A DNA stretch of 64,000 nucleotides from LMUY01 sp964235495 (GCA_964235495.1 CAXSAX010000019.1:6735-70734), one strand, 5' to 3'. Shown: positions 39,618 to 47,685, numbered from the stretch's first letter. Numbers and translations: made by a program. Notes: generated by a model not told the origin, from the sequence alone.

Positions 39618-40184
39618 ATGGCCGCCATCAAGGATCGAGCAATTTTGCCCTATGCCATCAACCTGATGCTCGACTCAGCGGCTTCCATGCAGGTTGAGCA
39701 TACCTACGTGAGCCTAGCCGCCCTGAGCATCTGCGACGAGGACCTCGTGACGCAATACGGCGCTTGCGTCACCCTCCTCATCGTGGCTGACACGGTGCAT
39801 CCGGACGACCTTGATGAGACCCTCAAGCGCGCCGTCGCCAAGTCCATGGCGCTGCCCGTCGAGCTCACGACGCCTTGCATGATCGCGGGTACGCCGCCGG
39901 TGCTCAGCCTGCGGGTCGCGCCGGCCAGTGCCTTGCTTGACCTGCACCACGCGATCTATCGCACGCTGCCGGTCCAGGCGGTTCACCTGCACTACCGCCC
40001 GGCCTATTGGCAGCCACACTTGAAGCTGGCCAACGTGCGTGCCGACCAAGCGACGGCAGCCAAGCTGGTGGCGGCGCTGTCGGTGTCGTGGTCCCCAATG
40101 AGCGGCGTGCTCGATAACCTAGAGGTTGTGCGATACCCGCCCGTGCAGTCGATCTTTCAGGCGCCACTCCGGCGTATTGCGTAG
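39618..40184 (+). CDS. 2H-phosphoesterase/2'-5' RNA ligase-like protein, degenerate
   Basis: 188 aa. Layout of LigT-like 2H proteins: first strand motif CVTLLIVADTVHPDDLDETLKRAV, a middle PVLSLRVAPASALLDLHHAI, and second motif WQPHLKLANV. Active members have two HxT/S motifs; here they read CVT and HLK, so each has lost a residue. It may bind nucleotides or RNA without catalysis. This assignment is by pattern and tentative. Start uncertain: no clear ribosome site at the ATG at 39618; ATG at 39666 is possible. First of four plus-strand genes with the AAA+ and VWA proteins. Confidence 0.55.
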   Translation: MAAIKDRAILPYAINLMLDSAASMQVEHTYVSLAALSICDEDLVTQYGACVTLLIVADTVHPDDLDETLKRAVAKSMALPVELTTPCMIAGTPPVLSLRVAPASALLDLHHAIYRTLPVQAVHLHYRPAYWQPHLKLANVRADQATAAKLVAALSVSWSPMSGVLDNLEVVRYPPVQSIFQAPLRRIA

Positions 40185-40241
40185 CAGCTTGAACGCTGCC
40201 AGGTCTTCCGGCTGAATGCGGCAACTGCGGAGGAGCACGCG

Positions 40242-41042
40242 ATGGACCTGACGCCCTATCGCCTGGCCGCCGCTCCGTTTTACCAGCCGGCTGGGGATGA
40301 GGCGGCTTTGTTCGCCGCCGCCGCCGCGAGCCGGTTGCCCATCATGCTGAAGGGCCCCACCGGGTGCGGCAAAACCCGGTTCATCGAGCACATGGCCCAC
40401 CAACTCGGCCGCCCGCTGATCACCGTCGCCTGCCATGAAGACATGACCGCCGCCGACCTCGCCGGCCGCTACCTGCTCACGGCGGAGGGCACGGTATGGC
40501 AGGATGGGCCGTTGACGGCGGCGGTGCGGCACGGTGCGATCTGCTACCTCGACGAGGTGGTGGAGGCGCGGCAGGACACCACGGTCGTCATCCATCCGCT
40601 GGCCGACAACCGCCGGGTGCTGCCGCTGGACCGCAAGGGCGAGCTGGTGCCGGCGCACCGGGACTTCCTGCTCGTGGTGTCATACAACCCGGGTTACCAG
40701 AGCGCGGTGAAGGACCTGAAGGAGTCCACCAAGCAACGTTTCGTCGCGATCGACTTCACCTACCCGGCGGCGGACGCCGAGGCCGCCATCGTGGCGCGGG
40801 AAGCCGCCATCGACGAACGCCGGGCGGCGGCGCTGGTGGCAGTGGCGGCAGCCACGCGCAACCTGCGAGGCCGCGGCCTGAGCGAGGGCGCGTCCACCCG
40901 CATGATCGTGCATGCTGGGCGGCTGATGGTGGCGGGCATCCCGGCCGAAGCGGCGCTGCGGGCCGGCGTAGTGTTGCCGCTGACCGACGATGCCGACATG
41001 CGCGAGGCGTTGGAGGCCATCATCTCCGCCTGCGCCGCCTAG
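40242..41042 (+). CDS. MoxR-type AAA+ ATPase of the NorQ/NirQ/CbbQ group
   Basis: 266 aa. Walker A GPTGCGKT (38-45), Walker B ICYLDEV (100-106), SYNPGYQS sensor region, and CbbQ/NorQ C-terminal lid. NorQ-NorD and CbbQ-CbbO pairs are chaperones: the ATPase hexamer docks on the VWA partner and remodels a client, either inserting metal or removing inhibitors. The VWA partner starts 1 bp after the stop. The client is not a NO reductase or RuBisCO here, as neither is in the window. Confidence 0.92.
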   Translation: MDLTPYRLAAAPFYQPAGDEAALFAAAAASRLPIMLKGPTGCGKTRFIEHMAHQLGRPLITVACHEDMTAADLAGRYLLTAEGTVWQDGPLTAAVRHGAICYLDEVVEARQDTTVVIHPLADNRRVLPLDRKGELVPAHRDFLLVVSYNPGYQSAVKDLKESTKQRFVAIDFTYPAADAEAAIVAREAAIDERRAAALVAVAAATRNLRGRGLSEGASTRMIVHAGRLMVAGIPAEAALRAGVVLPLTDDADMREALEAIISACAA

Positions 41043-41043
41043 C

Positions 41044-43263
41044 ATGGGCAGCCTCGTCCTGGACCGCCCGTCAGCCGCCATCGACCAGGTCCGCCGCATG
41101 GTGCGCGACCGGGCGGCCCTGCGCCCCGGCTTCGCGCAGGCCTGGCCCCGGCTGGTGCGGGCGGACCCGGCGCTGATCGACGAATGGGCATGCGTCACGC
41201 TGGAACTGGCCGGGGTGAACGCCGGGCCATCCTGCTTGACAGCTTTTTGGCAAGCCGCCGCAGTGGAGCCGTTGCGGCCAGTGCTGGCAGGCGGGCAGGC
41301 CGCGGCCGAACTGTGCCGCCACGCCGGCGCGCGGGCAGCGCTCGCCTGCCTGGAGGCGCTGCCGGTCGCCATCCGGCTTACGGCGGGGCAGCCGGCCGAG
41401 CTTTCGGCGTGGTGGCGCGGCCTGCACCGTTTGGCACGTGAGGCGCCTAACCTGGTGCAAGGGCTGGTGGGCCGGGTTGAGACCGTGCTGGCCGGCGGCA
41501 ACGGGACGGCCTTCGCGGATTTCGTAGCCGTCGGGCTGAAGGCGACGGCGCGGGACAAGCAGCGGCGGGCGGCGTTCTTCGCGCTGAAGGACCCGCTCGC
41601 GCTGGTCATCCTCGCACGCCAGTCTGCGCCTGCCGGATTTACCGAAAGCGAGCGGATGCTGGGCGCGTTCGTGGCCGGGCTATGGGGCGGTGAGCCCCGG
41701 CTGAAGGCCGGGACGGGGCGGCGCACGATAATCGCGTCCGGGGCGGTGTTGCTGCCGCCGGTGTTCGCGGGCGTGCCGGCAACACGCGTGCGCCCGCTGT
41801 ATCGCGCGGCGGCGGCCCACGCGCAGGCGCATCTCGCGGCCCCGGCGGTGCGGTATGAGCTGCTGCAGCTCAAGCCGCTGCAAGTCGCCTTGATCGGGCT
41901 GGTGGAGGACGCGCGAGTGGAGGCGCTGGCCATTCGCCGCCACTCGGGGCTGCGCCGGCTATGGGCCGGGTTTCACGAGGCCCACCCCGGCGGTGTCCGG
42001 ACGGCGGCGGCGCTGCTGGCCCGGCTCGCCCGCGCACTGCTCGACCCCGATTACGTGGACGGCGACGGCTTCGTGCAGAAAGGCCGCGCGCTGTTCGCCG
42101 CCGTGTCGCTGGATGACCCGGTGATGAGCCGCGCCATCGGCGGCCTGCTCGGCAACGACCTTGGCCAGCTGCGGCTGCAGTTCAACGCTAAGGGCTGGGT
42201 AGTGGAGCCTGCCTACCGCGACGATAACATGCACCTTTGGAATTTACCCGAGACGCCAGACGAGGCGCTCAGCCTCACGGTGGACACCGCCCGCAGCATC
42301 GACCGCGAGGATGGCGGCGGGCAGCAATCGGGCGCTGGCGACCCCGCGCCGCGCGCCCGGGAGGCCGGACAGGACGATCAGGCGGCGCTGCTGGCGACCT
42401 ACCCCGAGTGGGACTCCGCAGCCGGCGTCGAGCGGCCGGACTGGACCAGCCTGCGCGATGCCACGCCCGTGCTGCGTGACCCCGGTCCTGAGAAGGAACC
42501 GGCGCTGCGAGCCGCCATCGCCCGGCTGGTGCGCAGCAGCGTCGTGGGGCAGCGCACCCGGCAGGGCCGGCAGGAGGACGGGGAGGAGCTGGACCTGGAT
42601 GCCGCGATCGAGGCGGTGGTAGCCCGGCGCAGCGGTGGACAGCCGGATAGCCGCGTATACCGCGACCGTCGGCCGCGCGGGCAGGATTTGGCAACCCTGG
42701 TGATCCTGGACACGTCGCAATCCACCGCGGCGCTGGACGCGTCGGGGCAGTCGGTGCTGGCGGCCGAGCGGGCGGCGGTGGACGCGCTCGCGGCGGCGCT
42801 GGAGGCTAGGGGCGCACGCTACGCCCTGCGTGCCTTCGGCTCGGCCGGGCGGGACGACGTGCGGCTCACCCGACTCAAGGACTTCGATGAGGCGCTCAGC
42901 CCCTTGGTGAGCGCCCGCCTGGCTGGGCTGTCGCCTGGGCTGTCCTCTCGGCTCGGCGCTGCGCTGCGCCACGCCGGGGCGGAGCTCGCGCCGCTGCGCA
43001 CAGGGCGCAAAATGGTGCTGGTGCTGACGGACGGCGAACCGTCGGACATTGACGTGCCACCGCAGGAGCTGGTGGAGGATACGCGCCGAGCGGTGCGAGG
43101 ATTGCGGCTGCGCGGCATTGACGTGTTCGGGCTGGTCATGGATCCGGAGGGCGCTGGGTCGGGCGCTGCCATCTTCGGGCGGCATAACATGATGCCGGTG
43201 CGGGAGTTGGCGGAACTGCCGGCCCGGCTCGCCGAGGTGTACTTCCGCTTGGCGCGACGATAG
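41044..43263 (+). CDS. VWA-domain protein of the NorD/CbbO type
   Basis: 739 aa. Large helical N-terminal part (about 1-430), a charged linker, and C-terminal von Willebrand A domain with MIDAS residues DTSQS (556-560) and LTDGEPSDID (from about 661). Partner of the AAA+ protein encoded immediately upstream. The ATG at 41044 follows the AAA+ stop by 1 bp; the frame is open from 40990 within the upstream gene. The substrate-docking role is known for CbbO/NorD and inferred here. Confidence 0.9.
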   Translation: MGSLVLDRPSAAIDQVRRMVRDRAALRPGFAQAWPRLVRADPALIDEWACVTLELAGVNAGPSCLTAFWQAAAVEPLRPVLAGGQAAAELCRHAGARAALACLEALPVAIRLTAGQPAELSAWWRGLHRLAREAPNLVQGLVGRVETVLAGGNGTAFADFVAVGLKATARDKQRRAAFFALKDPLALVILARQSAPAGFTESERMLGAFVAGLWGGEPRLKAGTGRRTIIASGAVLLPPVFAGVPATRVRPLYRAAAAHAQAHLAAPAVRYELLQLKPLQVALIGLVEDARVEALAIRRHSGLRRLWAGFHEAHPGGVRTAAALLARLARALLDPDYVDGDGFVQKGRALFAAVSLDDPVMSRAIGGLLGNDLGQLRLQFNAKGWVVEPAYRDDNMHLWNLPETPDEALSLTVDTARSIDREDGGGQQSGAGDPAPRAREAGQDDQAALLATYPEWDSAAGVERPDWTSLRDATPVLRDPGPEKEPALRAAIARLVRSSVVGQRTRQGRQEDGEELDLDAAIEAVVARRSGGQPDSRVYRDRRPRGQDLATLVILDTSQSTAALDASGQSVLAAERAAVDALAAALEARGARYALRAFGSAGRDDVRLTRLKDFDEALSPLVSARLAGLSPGLSSRLGAALRHAGAELAPLRTGRKMVLVLTDGEPSDIDVPPQELVEDTRRAVRGLRLRGIDVFGLVMDPEGAGSGAAIFGRHNMMPVRELAELPARLAEVYFRLARR

Positions 43264-43265
43264 CT

Positions 43266-43649
43266 ATGCGCCGCCTAATTTCTTCGGGTTCGCCGTTCGA
43301 GGCGGAGATTGGTTACTCCCGGGCCGTTGTGGATGGAAAATGGGTTTTCGTATCCGGCACAACCGGCTTTGACTACGGAACTATGACCATTTCGTCCGAC
43401 GTGTGCGAACAGGCTGAGCAGGCGATTCGCAACATCAGCCGAGCATTGGCCGAAGCAGGTACTTCGCTCGCCGATGTGGTCCGCATTCGGTATATCTTGC
43501 CAGATAGAGCTGAATTCGAGCCGTGCTGGCCGGTGCTGCGCGGACATTTTGCCGAGGTTCGCCCTGCCGCGACGATGATCGTGGCGGGTTTGGCGGATTC
43601 CCGGATAAAAATTGAAATTGAGGTCACGGCACGCCGGGCTGCGCCGTAG
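43266..43649 (+). CDS. RidA-family protein without the canonical arginine
   Basis: 127 aa, typical YjgF/YER057c/UK114 length and fold (FVSGTTG, EQAIRNISRALAEAG, IKIEIEVTA). Archetypal RidA deaminates reactive enamines/imines using an Arg in a PARS motif. Aligned here, that stretch reads RPAAT, with Ala at the Arg position, so ordinary imine deaminase activity is not expected. It starts 2 bp after the VWA gene stop, clearly in the same operon, and is convergent with amiE. Confidence 0.85.
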   Translation: MRRLISSGSPFEAEIGYSRAVVDGKWVFVSGTTGFDYGTMTISSDVCEQAEQAIRNISRALAEAGTSLADVVRIRYILPDRAEFEPCWPVLRGHFAEVRPAATMIVAGLADSRIKIEIEVTARRAAP

Positions 43650-43683
43650 CGGCCGGGACAGCGCGCTGTCCCGGCCGGCGTAA

Positions 43684-44715
43684 TCAACGGTGGACGGCGG
43701 TCGGGATGCCCTCGATTGGGCACTCCTCGGTGCCGACGGTCTTTCGTGTCATGGCCTCGACCATCTCGCGGGTGCCCTCGGGATCGGAAATCCACTTCTT
43801 GTAGAAATCATAGGGGCAGGACGCCTCGCCCTTCTCGCCGTCGCCGGAGTTGATCATGCCTGTGTAGCCGCGGTGCAGCAGCTTGAAGAGGTGGTTTTCC
43901 GACTGCATGGTCGAGCGGGCGTCGCGGATCAGCGAGGTGGAGAGGGCGGCGTATTGAATGCCATATTCCTCCGTGCCGCACTCGCCGAGCGTGCGGCCGT
44001 CGAAGCCGATGATTGAGGAATGGCCGAAGTACGAGTATACGCCGTCGAACCCGGTGGCGTTGGAGACCGCGACGTAGCAGTTGTTAGCCCAGGCCATCGA
44101 CTTGGCCATCATGATCTGCTGTTCCTTGGCCGGGTACATGTAGCCTTGGCAGCGTACGATCAGTTCCGCGCCGCGCATGGCGCAGTCCCGCCAGATTTCC
44201 GGGTAGTTGCCGTCGTCGCAGATGATTAGGCTGACCTTTATGCCCTTCGGCCCATCCGAGACGTAGGTGCAGTTGCCGGGATACCAGCCTTCGATCGGCA
44301 CCCACGGCATGATCTTGCGGTATTTCTGCACGATCTCGCCGCGGTCGTTCATCAGGATCAGGGTGTTGTAGGGCGCCTTGCGTGGGTGCTCCTCATGGCG
44401 CTCGCCCGTGAGCGAAAATACGCCCCACACCTTGGCGCTGCGGCAGGCTTCGGCGAAGATCTCCGTCTCCTCACCGGGAACGGTGGAGGCAGTCTCATAC
44501 ATCTCCTTGCTGTCGTACATGATGCCGTGAGTCGAATATTCTGGGAAGATCACTAGATCCATGCCGGGCAGGCCGGTCTTCATGCCCGTCACCATGTCGG
44601 CAATCTTCTGGGCGTTGGCCAGCACCTCCGCCTTGGTGTGCAGCCGCGGCATCTTATAGTTCACGACGGCGACGCCGACGGTGTCTTTGCTACTCGAAAT
44701 ATCGCCATGCAGCAC
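43684..44715 (-). CDS. amiE: Aliphatic amidase (acylamide amidohydrolase) AmiE
   Basis: 343 aa, near-identical in plan to Pseudomonas AmiE of 346 aa. It hydrolyses short aliphatic amides such as acetamide to acid and ammonia in the cytosol. Nitrilase-superfamily triad: Glu in FPEYSTHG, Lys in YRKIMPW, Cys in LIICDDGNYPE. The start is GTG at 44715 with a perfect AAGGAG site 7 bp upstream; the protein begins LHGDISSSKDT as in known AmiE. The upstream leader carries a terminator hairpin, as expected for AmiR control. The AmiC/AmiR genes are 11 kb away. Confidence 0.95.
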   Translation of the reverse strand: MLHGDISSSKDTVGVAVVNYKMPRLHTKAEVLANAQKIADMVTGMKTGLPGMDLVIFPEYSTHGIMYDSKEMYETASTVPGEETEIFAEACRSAKVWGVFSLTGERHEEHPRKAPYNTLILMNDRGEIVQKYRKIMPWVPIEGWYPGNCTYVSDGPKGIKVSLIICDDGNYPEIWRDCAMRGAELIVRCQGYMYPAKEQQIMMAKSMAWANNCYVAVSNATGFDGVYSYFGHSSIIGFDGRTLGECGTEEYGIQYAALSTSLIRDARSTMQSENHLFKLLHRGYTGMINSGDGEKGEASCPYDFYKKWISDPEGTREMVEAMTRKTVGTEECPIEGIPTAVHR

Positions 44716-44804
44716 GGCTGATCTCCTTCCTGATTTTTGTCTGGGGCAGGCTTGGCTGACGCGCAGGATATAGATGCGGCACGCTCAGACAAGCGGTGGG
44801 AGAA

Positions 44805-44824
44805 AGCGCCCCGAGGCGGGCGCT
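44805..44824 (-). terminator. Leader terminator of amiE, candidate AmiR antitermination site
   Basis: On the minus strand: AGCGCCC, 6-nt loop, GGGCGCT, then TTTCTC. It sits about 90 bp upstream of the amiE start. In Pseudomonas the amiE leader has such a terminator and AmiR prevents its formation. Fits by position and shape. Confidence 0.65.
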
Positions 44825-44943
44825 CGTCGGTTTCCGCACCAGCCTGGCAGCGTCATTGATGCCTGGGCTGGCGGCGAACTGAAGCGCCCGCGTGGCTGAA
44901 GGCTACACATTGCGGCGGCGGAAATACAACCATTCATTCGGCA

Positions 44944-44980
44944 GCGAGCCGGAGAGGCCGCGCAACCCGGCCAGGCTCGC
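44944..44980 (-). promoter_or_regulatory. Upstream stem in the amiE leader/promoter region
   Basis: Imperfect hairpin with an outer 7-bp stem GCGAGCC/GGCTCGC (44944-44950/44974-44980) and inner GGCC/GGCC pairs. A second stem, CCAGCC/GGCTGG with inner GGCA/TGCC, lies at about 44840-44872. Tandem hairpins ahead of a terminator are typical ANTAR targets. Whether the transcript starts upstream of these is not known. Confidence 0.4.
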
Positions 44981-45023
44981 GACCCGCCGATAATCATGTT
45001 TGTCTCACTGCAAAAGTGTCTAG

Positions 45024-45848
45024 AGTGTGGACTGATTGCTGTCGTTGCGTGACGGCGGCGACCAGCCAGGTGGCTGCGAGGAAGCTGCGTGCGGTTTTGT
45101 CGCATCGGGTTGCGATGCCGCGCCGGTCTTTGAGGCGGCAGAAGGCGCGCTCGATCAGGCTACGTGCTCGGTGGGCGGTGGCGTCGAAGGCGAGCCGGAC
45201 CAGTCGGCGCGATGTGGGCGAGATATGGGCTCGGTGCCTTGTCGGGTGAGGACGTCGCGCAGATCGTTGGCGTTGTAGGCCTTGTCGGTGACCAGCGTTT
45301 GCATCGGCGGCACGCTGGCCAGCAACGCCCGGCCACCGTGGATGTCGTGGGCTTGACCTGCCGTCAGCATCAACGCGTAAAGGCGGCCTGCGCCGTCAGC
45401 GAGGGCGTGGATCTTGATCGTGGGCCTGCCGCGCGAGTGGCCGATTGCTTGGTGCTGCTGCCCCCCTTTTGCGCCCGCGGCCGAGCGGTGCGCGTGCACC
45501 GCCATGCTGTCCGACCATGGCGACGTCAGGCGGTTTCTGGCAGGCCATGAGCCCGGCCAGCAGACCCGGCCAGGGACCCTTCTCGCTCCAGCGGTCCAAC
45601 CGATTGAGCAGTGTCGTGCGCGGACCATACCCGGCGGGGACGGCGCGCCAGGTCAGGTCCTAGTGATACCGATGCGGGATGCCGCTGATCACCCGCCGGT
45701 CGTCCACCTGCGGTTTGCCGCCGAGGTGCGGCAGCAAAGGCTCGATCACTGCCCACGGCACGTCACTCAGCCAGAACTGCTCCGCCATGATCCACCTTCG
45801 GACCACGGTGAACCAGACGCGACGTGATCAACGCAGTAGGGACAGACC
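45024..45848 (-). mobile_element. Inactive IS5-family element (about 825 bp)
   Basis: Minus-strand transposase in pieces: start at 45788 (EQFWLSDVPWAVIEPLLPHL), stop codon after RYH at about 45662, then other frames with the IS5 body (GRPTIKIHALADGAGRLYALML, LVTDKAYNANDLRDVL) and the end (FCRLKDRRGIATRCDK). Both ends are flanked by CTAG (45020-45023 and 45849-45852), a possible 4-bp target duplication, with weakly similar termini. It lies between the amiE leader and the NiCoT operator. Confidence 0.7.
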
Positions 45849-45863
45849 CTAGTCCTAAATAGG

Positions 45864-45880
45864 ATACCCCCCTATGGGTA
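45864..45880 (+). promoter_or_regulatory. Candidate RcnR/CsoR-family operator upstream of the NiCoT gene
   Basis: Sequence ATACCCCCCTATGGGTA: a run of six C flanked by AT-rich inverted ends (TACCC...GGGTA). Members of this repressor family recognise a G6/C6 tract with such flanks. The only such repressor seen in the window is the RcnR-type protein encoded at 30598-30876. It is 193 bp upstream of the NiCoT start and 16 bp from the IS5 remnant. Confidence 0.6.
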
Positions 45881-46073
45881 AAGCATACGCGCCTGGTAAG
45901 CTCGGTCATGCGCAATGCGCTTTGAGCTCGTTACATCAATGTTCGAAAAGTTTTCCTTTGACCGACCGTAACGAGGCGCTCTAGCCTTGCCATCGTGCGA
46001 GGCACCATCGCAATCGCGTGGTGGCTAATTAGACGGAACTGCATCTCACCTGCGGCATTACCGAGGTCTCACC

Positions 46074-47138
46074 ATGCTCAGCTATCTGCAAGACGTGTTC
46101 AGCGAGCGCTCGACCAGCCTGCGCCGGCCAGTGGCCGGCATGTATGCCATTCTCATCCTCGGCAACCTGGTGGTATGGGCCTGGGCGGCGGCTGTGTTCC
46201 GCGCGCAACCGGTGCTGCTGGGCACGGCGCTGCTGGCCTACGGCTTCGGCTTGCGTCATGCCGTCGATGCCGACCATATCGCCGCGATCGACAACGTGAC
46301 GCGCAAGCTCATGCAAGAGGGCAAGCGCCCGGTCAGCATCGGCTTCTTCTTCAGCCTAGGCCATTCGACCGTCGTAATCCTGGCCGCCGCCGCCATCGCC
46401 GCCACAACTACCGCACTTGCCGGGCGCTTCGGCGACTTCAAGGCCATCGGCGGCATGGTCGGAACTCTCGTGTCGGCCACGTTCCTGTTCGCCATCGCGG
46501 CCATGAACCTGCTGATCTTCCGCTCGGTCTGGCTGACCTTCCGCCACGTCAAACGCGGCGGCACCTACGTCGAGGAGGACCTTGATCTGCTACTCAACCA
46601 GCGCGGCTTCGCGGCCCGGCTGTTCCGCCCGCTGTTCCGGCTAATCACCCGCAGTTGGCACATGTTCCCGCTCGGCTTCCTGTTCGGCCTCGGCTTCGAC
46701 ACGGCGACCGAGGTGGCGCTGCTCGGCATCTCGGCGACGCAGGCTGGGCAAGGTGTGCGGGTCTGGTCCATCATGGTGTTCCCGGCGCTGTTCGCTGCCG
46801 GCATGTCCCTGGTCGATACGACGGACGGCATCTTGATGCTGGGCGCCTATGACTGGGCGTTCGTCAAGCCGATCCGCAAGCTGTACTACAACATGACGAT
46901 CACCCTGGTCTCGGTGATCGTGGCGGTGCTGATTGGCGGGATCGAGACGCTCGGGCTGCTCGGCAGCCAGTTCGGCTTGTCGGGTGGCGTGTGGGACGGC
47001 GTCAGTGCCCTGAACGACAACTTCAACAGCTTGGGCTTCGTCGTGATCGGCATCTTCATCGCCGCCTGGGTCGGCTCGGTCCTGATCTATCGCTACCAGG
47101 GCCTTGACGCTGCCGAGATCGCCGAAACGTGTTGCTGA
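46074..47138 (+). CDS. NiCoT-family nickel/cobalt transporter (HoxN/NixA/NhlF type)
   Basis: 354 aa, eight predicted membrane helices in two halves with a cytoplasmic loop. Signatures: RHAVDADHI (61-69) in helix II, FSLGHSTVV, and LGFDTATE, which together define NiCoT. Secondary uptake of Ni2+ and/or Co2+ across the inner membrane. GAGG ribosome site before the ATG. Probably regulated through the C6-tract operator upstream. The homologue NhlF supplies cobalt to nitrile hydratase in Rhodococcus; no nitrile hydratase gene is in this window. Confidence 0.93.
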   Translation: MLSYLQDVFSERSTSLRRPVAGMYAILILGNLVVWAWAAAVFRAQPVLLGTALLAYGFGLRHAVDADHIAAIDNVTRKLMQEGKRPVSIGFFFSLGHSTVVILAAAAIAATTTALAGRFGDFKAIGGMVGTLVSATFLFAIAAMNLLIFRSVWLTFRHVKRGGTYVEEDLDLLLNQRGFAARLFRPLFRLITRSWHMFPLGFLFGLGFDTATEVALLGISATQAGQGVRVWSIMVFPALFAAGMSLVDTTDGILMLGAYDWAFVKPIRKLYYNMTITLVSVIVAVLIGGIETLGLLGSQFGLSGGVWDGVSALNDNFNSLGFVVIGIFIAAWVGSVLIYRYQGLDAAEIAETCC

Positions 47139-47409
47139 CCCGACAGGGCCGCGGCTGGTGACGCTCACGCCCGCTGCAGGGAGGCATTCTCATTCGCATC
47201 AATCCATCATTTGATTGTGGGCAAGCGTCTTGAGGATGAGCCGTACGTCTGGTTTATAGGGCATACTGTCACAAGAAACTTGTAGATTTCTTATCAACGA
47301 CTTGGAAAGATACTGATGCCAACTCAAAAAGACTTGGATAGACGGTGCAAGATTCACCGTAAAATTCATTCACTTCCGTGTAAGACTTTCGAATCCGCTG
47401 CCTTACTGA
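47139..47409. other. Intergenic region after the NiCoT gene
   Basis: No gene, hairpin or tRNA recognised. Clearly more AT-rich than the surroundings from about 47190 on, with ATTCTCATTCGC (around 47184) vaguely like half of a Fur-type box. It may contain the promoter of the uptake operon downstream, but nothing decisive is visible. Confidence 0.4.
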
Positions 47410-47685
47410 AAATTTACCATCTCAACTCACCGGAATACAGCGTACGACTGTATAAAGTTCCGCACACCCACTTATGACATTACATCATACCGCTCAGACG
47501 CATGGCCCGTCGTCCACCGCGTGCAGCACGTCCTCTATAAGCCCGCGCAGCTCTGTGAGCGGCTTCACGGCGACGACTGCCGCTCGCGGCTTGTGTTCGT
47601 CACCCGCGACCTGGACCAAACTGTCATCGAAGGGAGCATTGCCGCCTTCGAGCAGGCGGCCTCGACCATGCCGACAGCAGCCTAA
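47410..47685 (+). pseudogene. C-terminal fragment of a CobW-family gene
   Basis: Frame ending with TAA at 47683-47685 encodes WPVVHRVQHVLYKPA then SRLVFVTRDLDQTVIEGS, typical of the CobW C-terminal domain (WPvvhavQhv...W...RRSRLVFItRdid). The GTPase part is missing and an in-frame stop lies upstream. It is the remnant of a second COG0523 gene that once preceded the DUF1826 gene, a pairing common in low-zinc regulons. Confidence 0.7.

Noticed and set aside
30598..47138. Nitrile hydratase genes expected from the context
   Set aside because: Looked for the Cys-rich alpha-subunit metal motif in the translated frames of the island and did not see it.
47170..47200. Fur-like box upstream of the metal-uptake operon
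   Set aside because: Only a half-site-like ATTCTCATT is visible; no convincing dyad.
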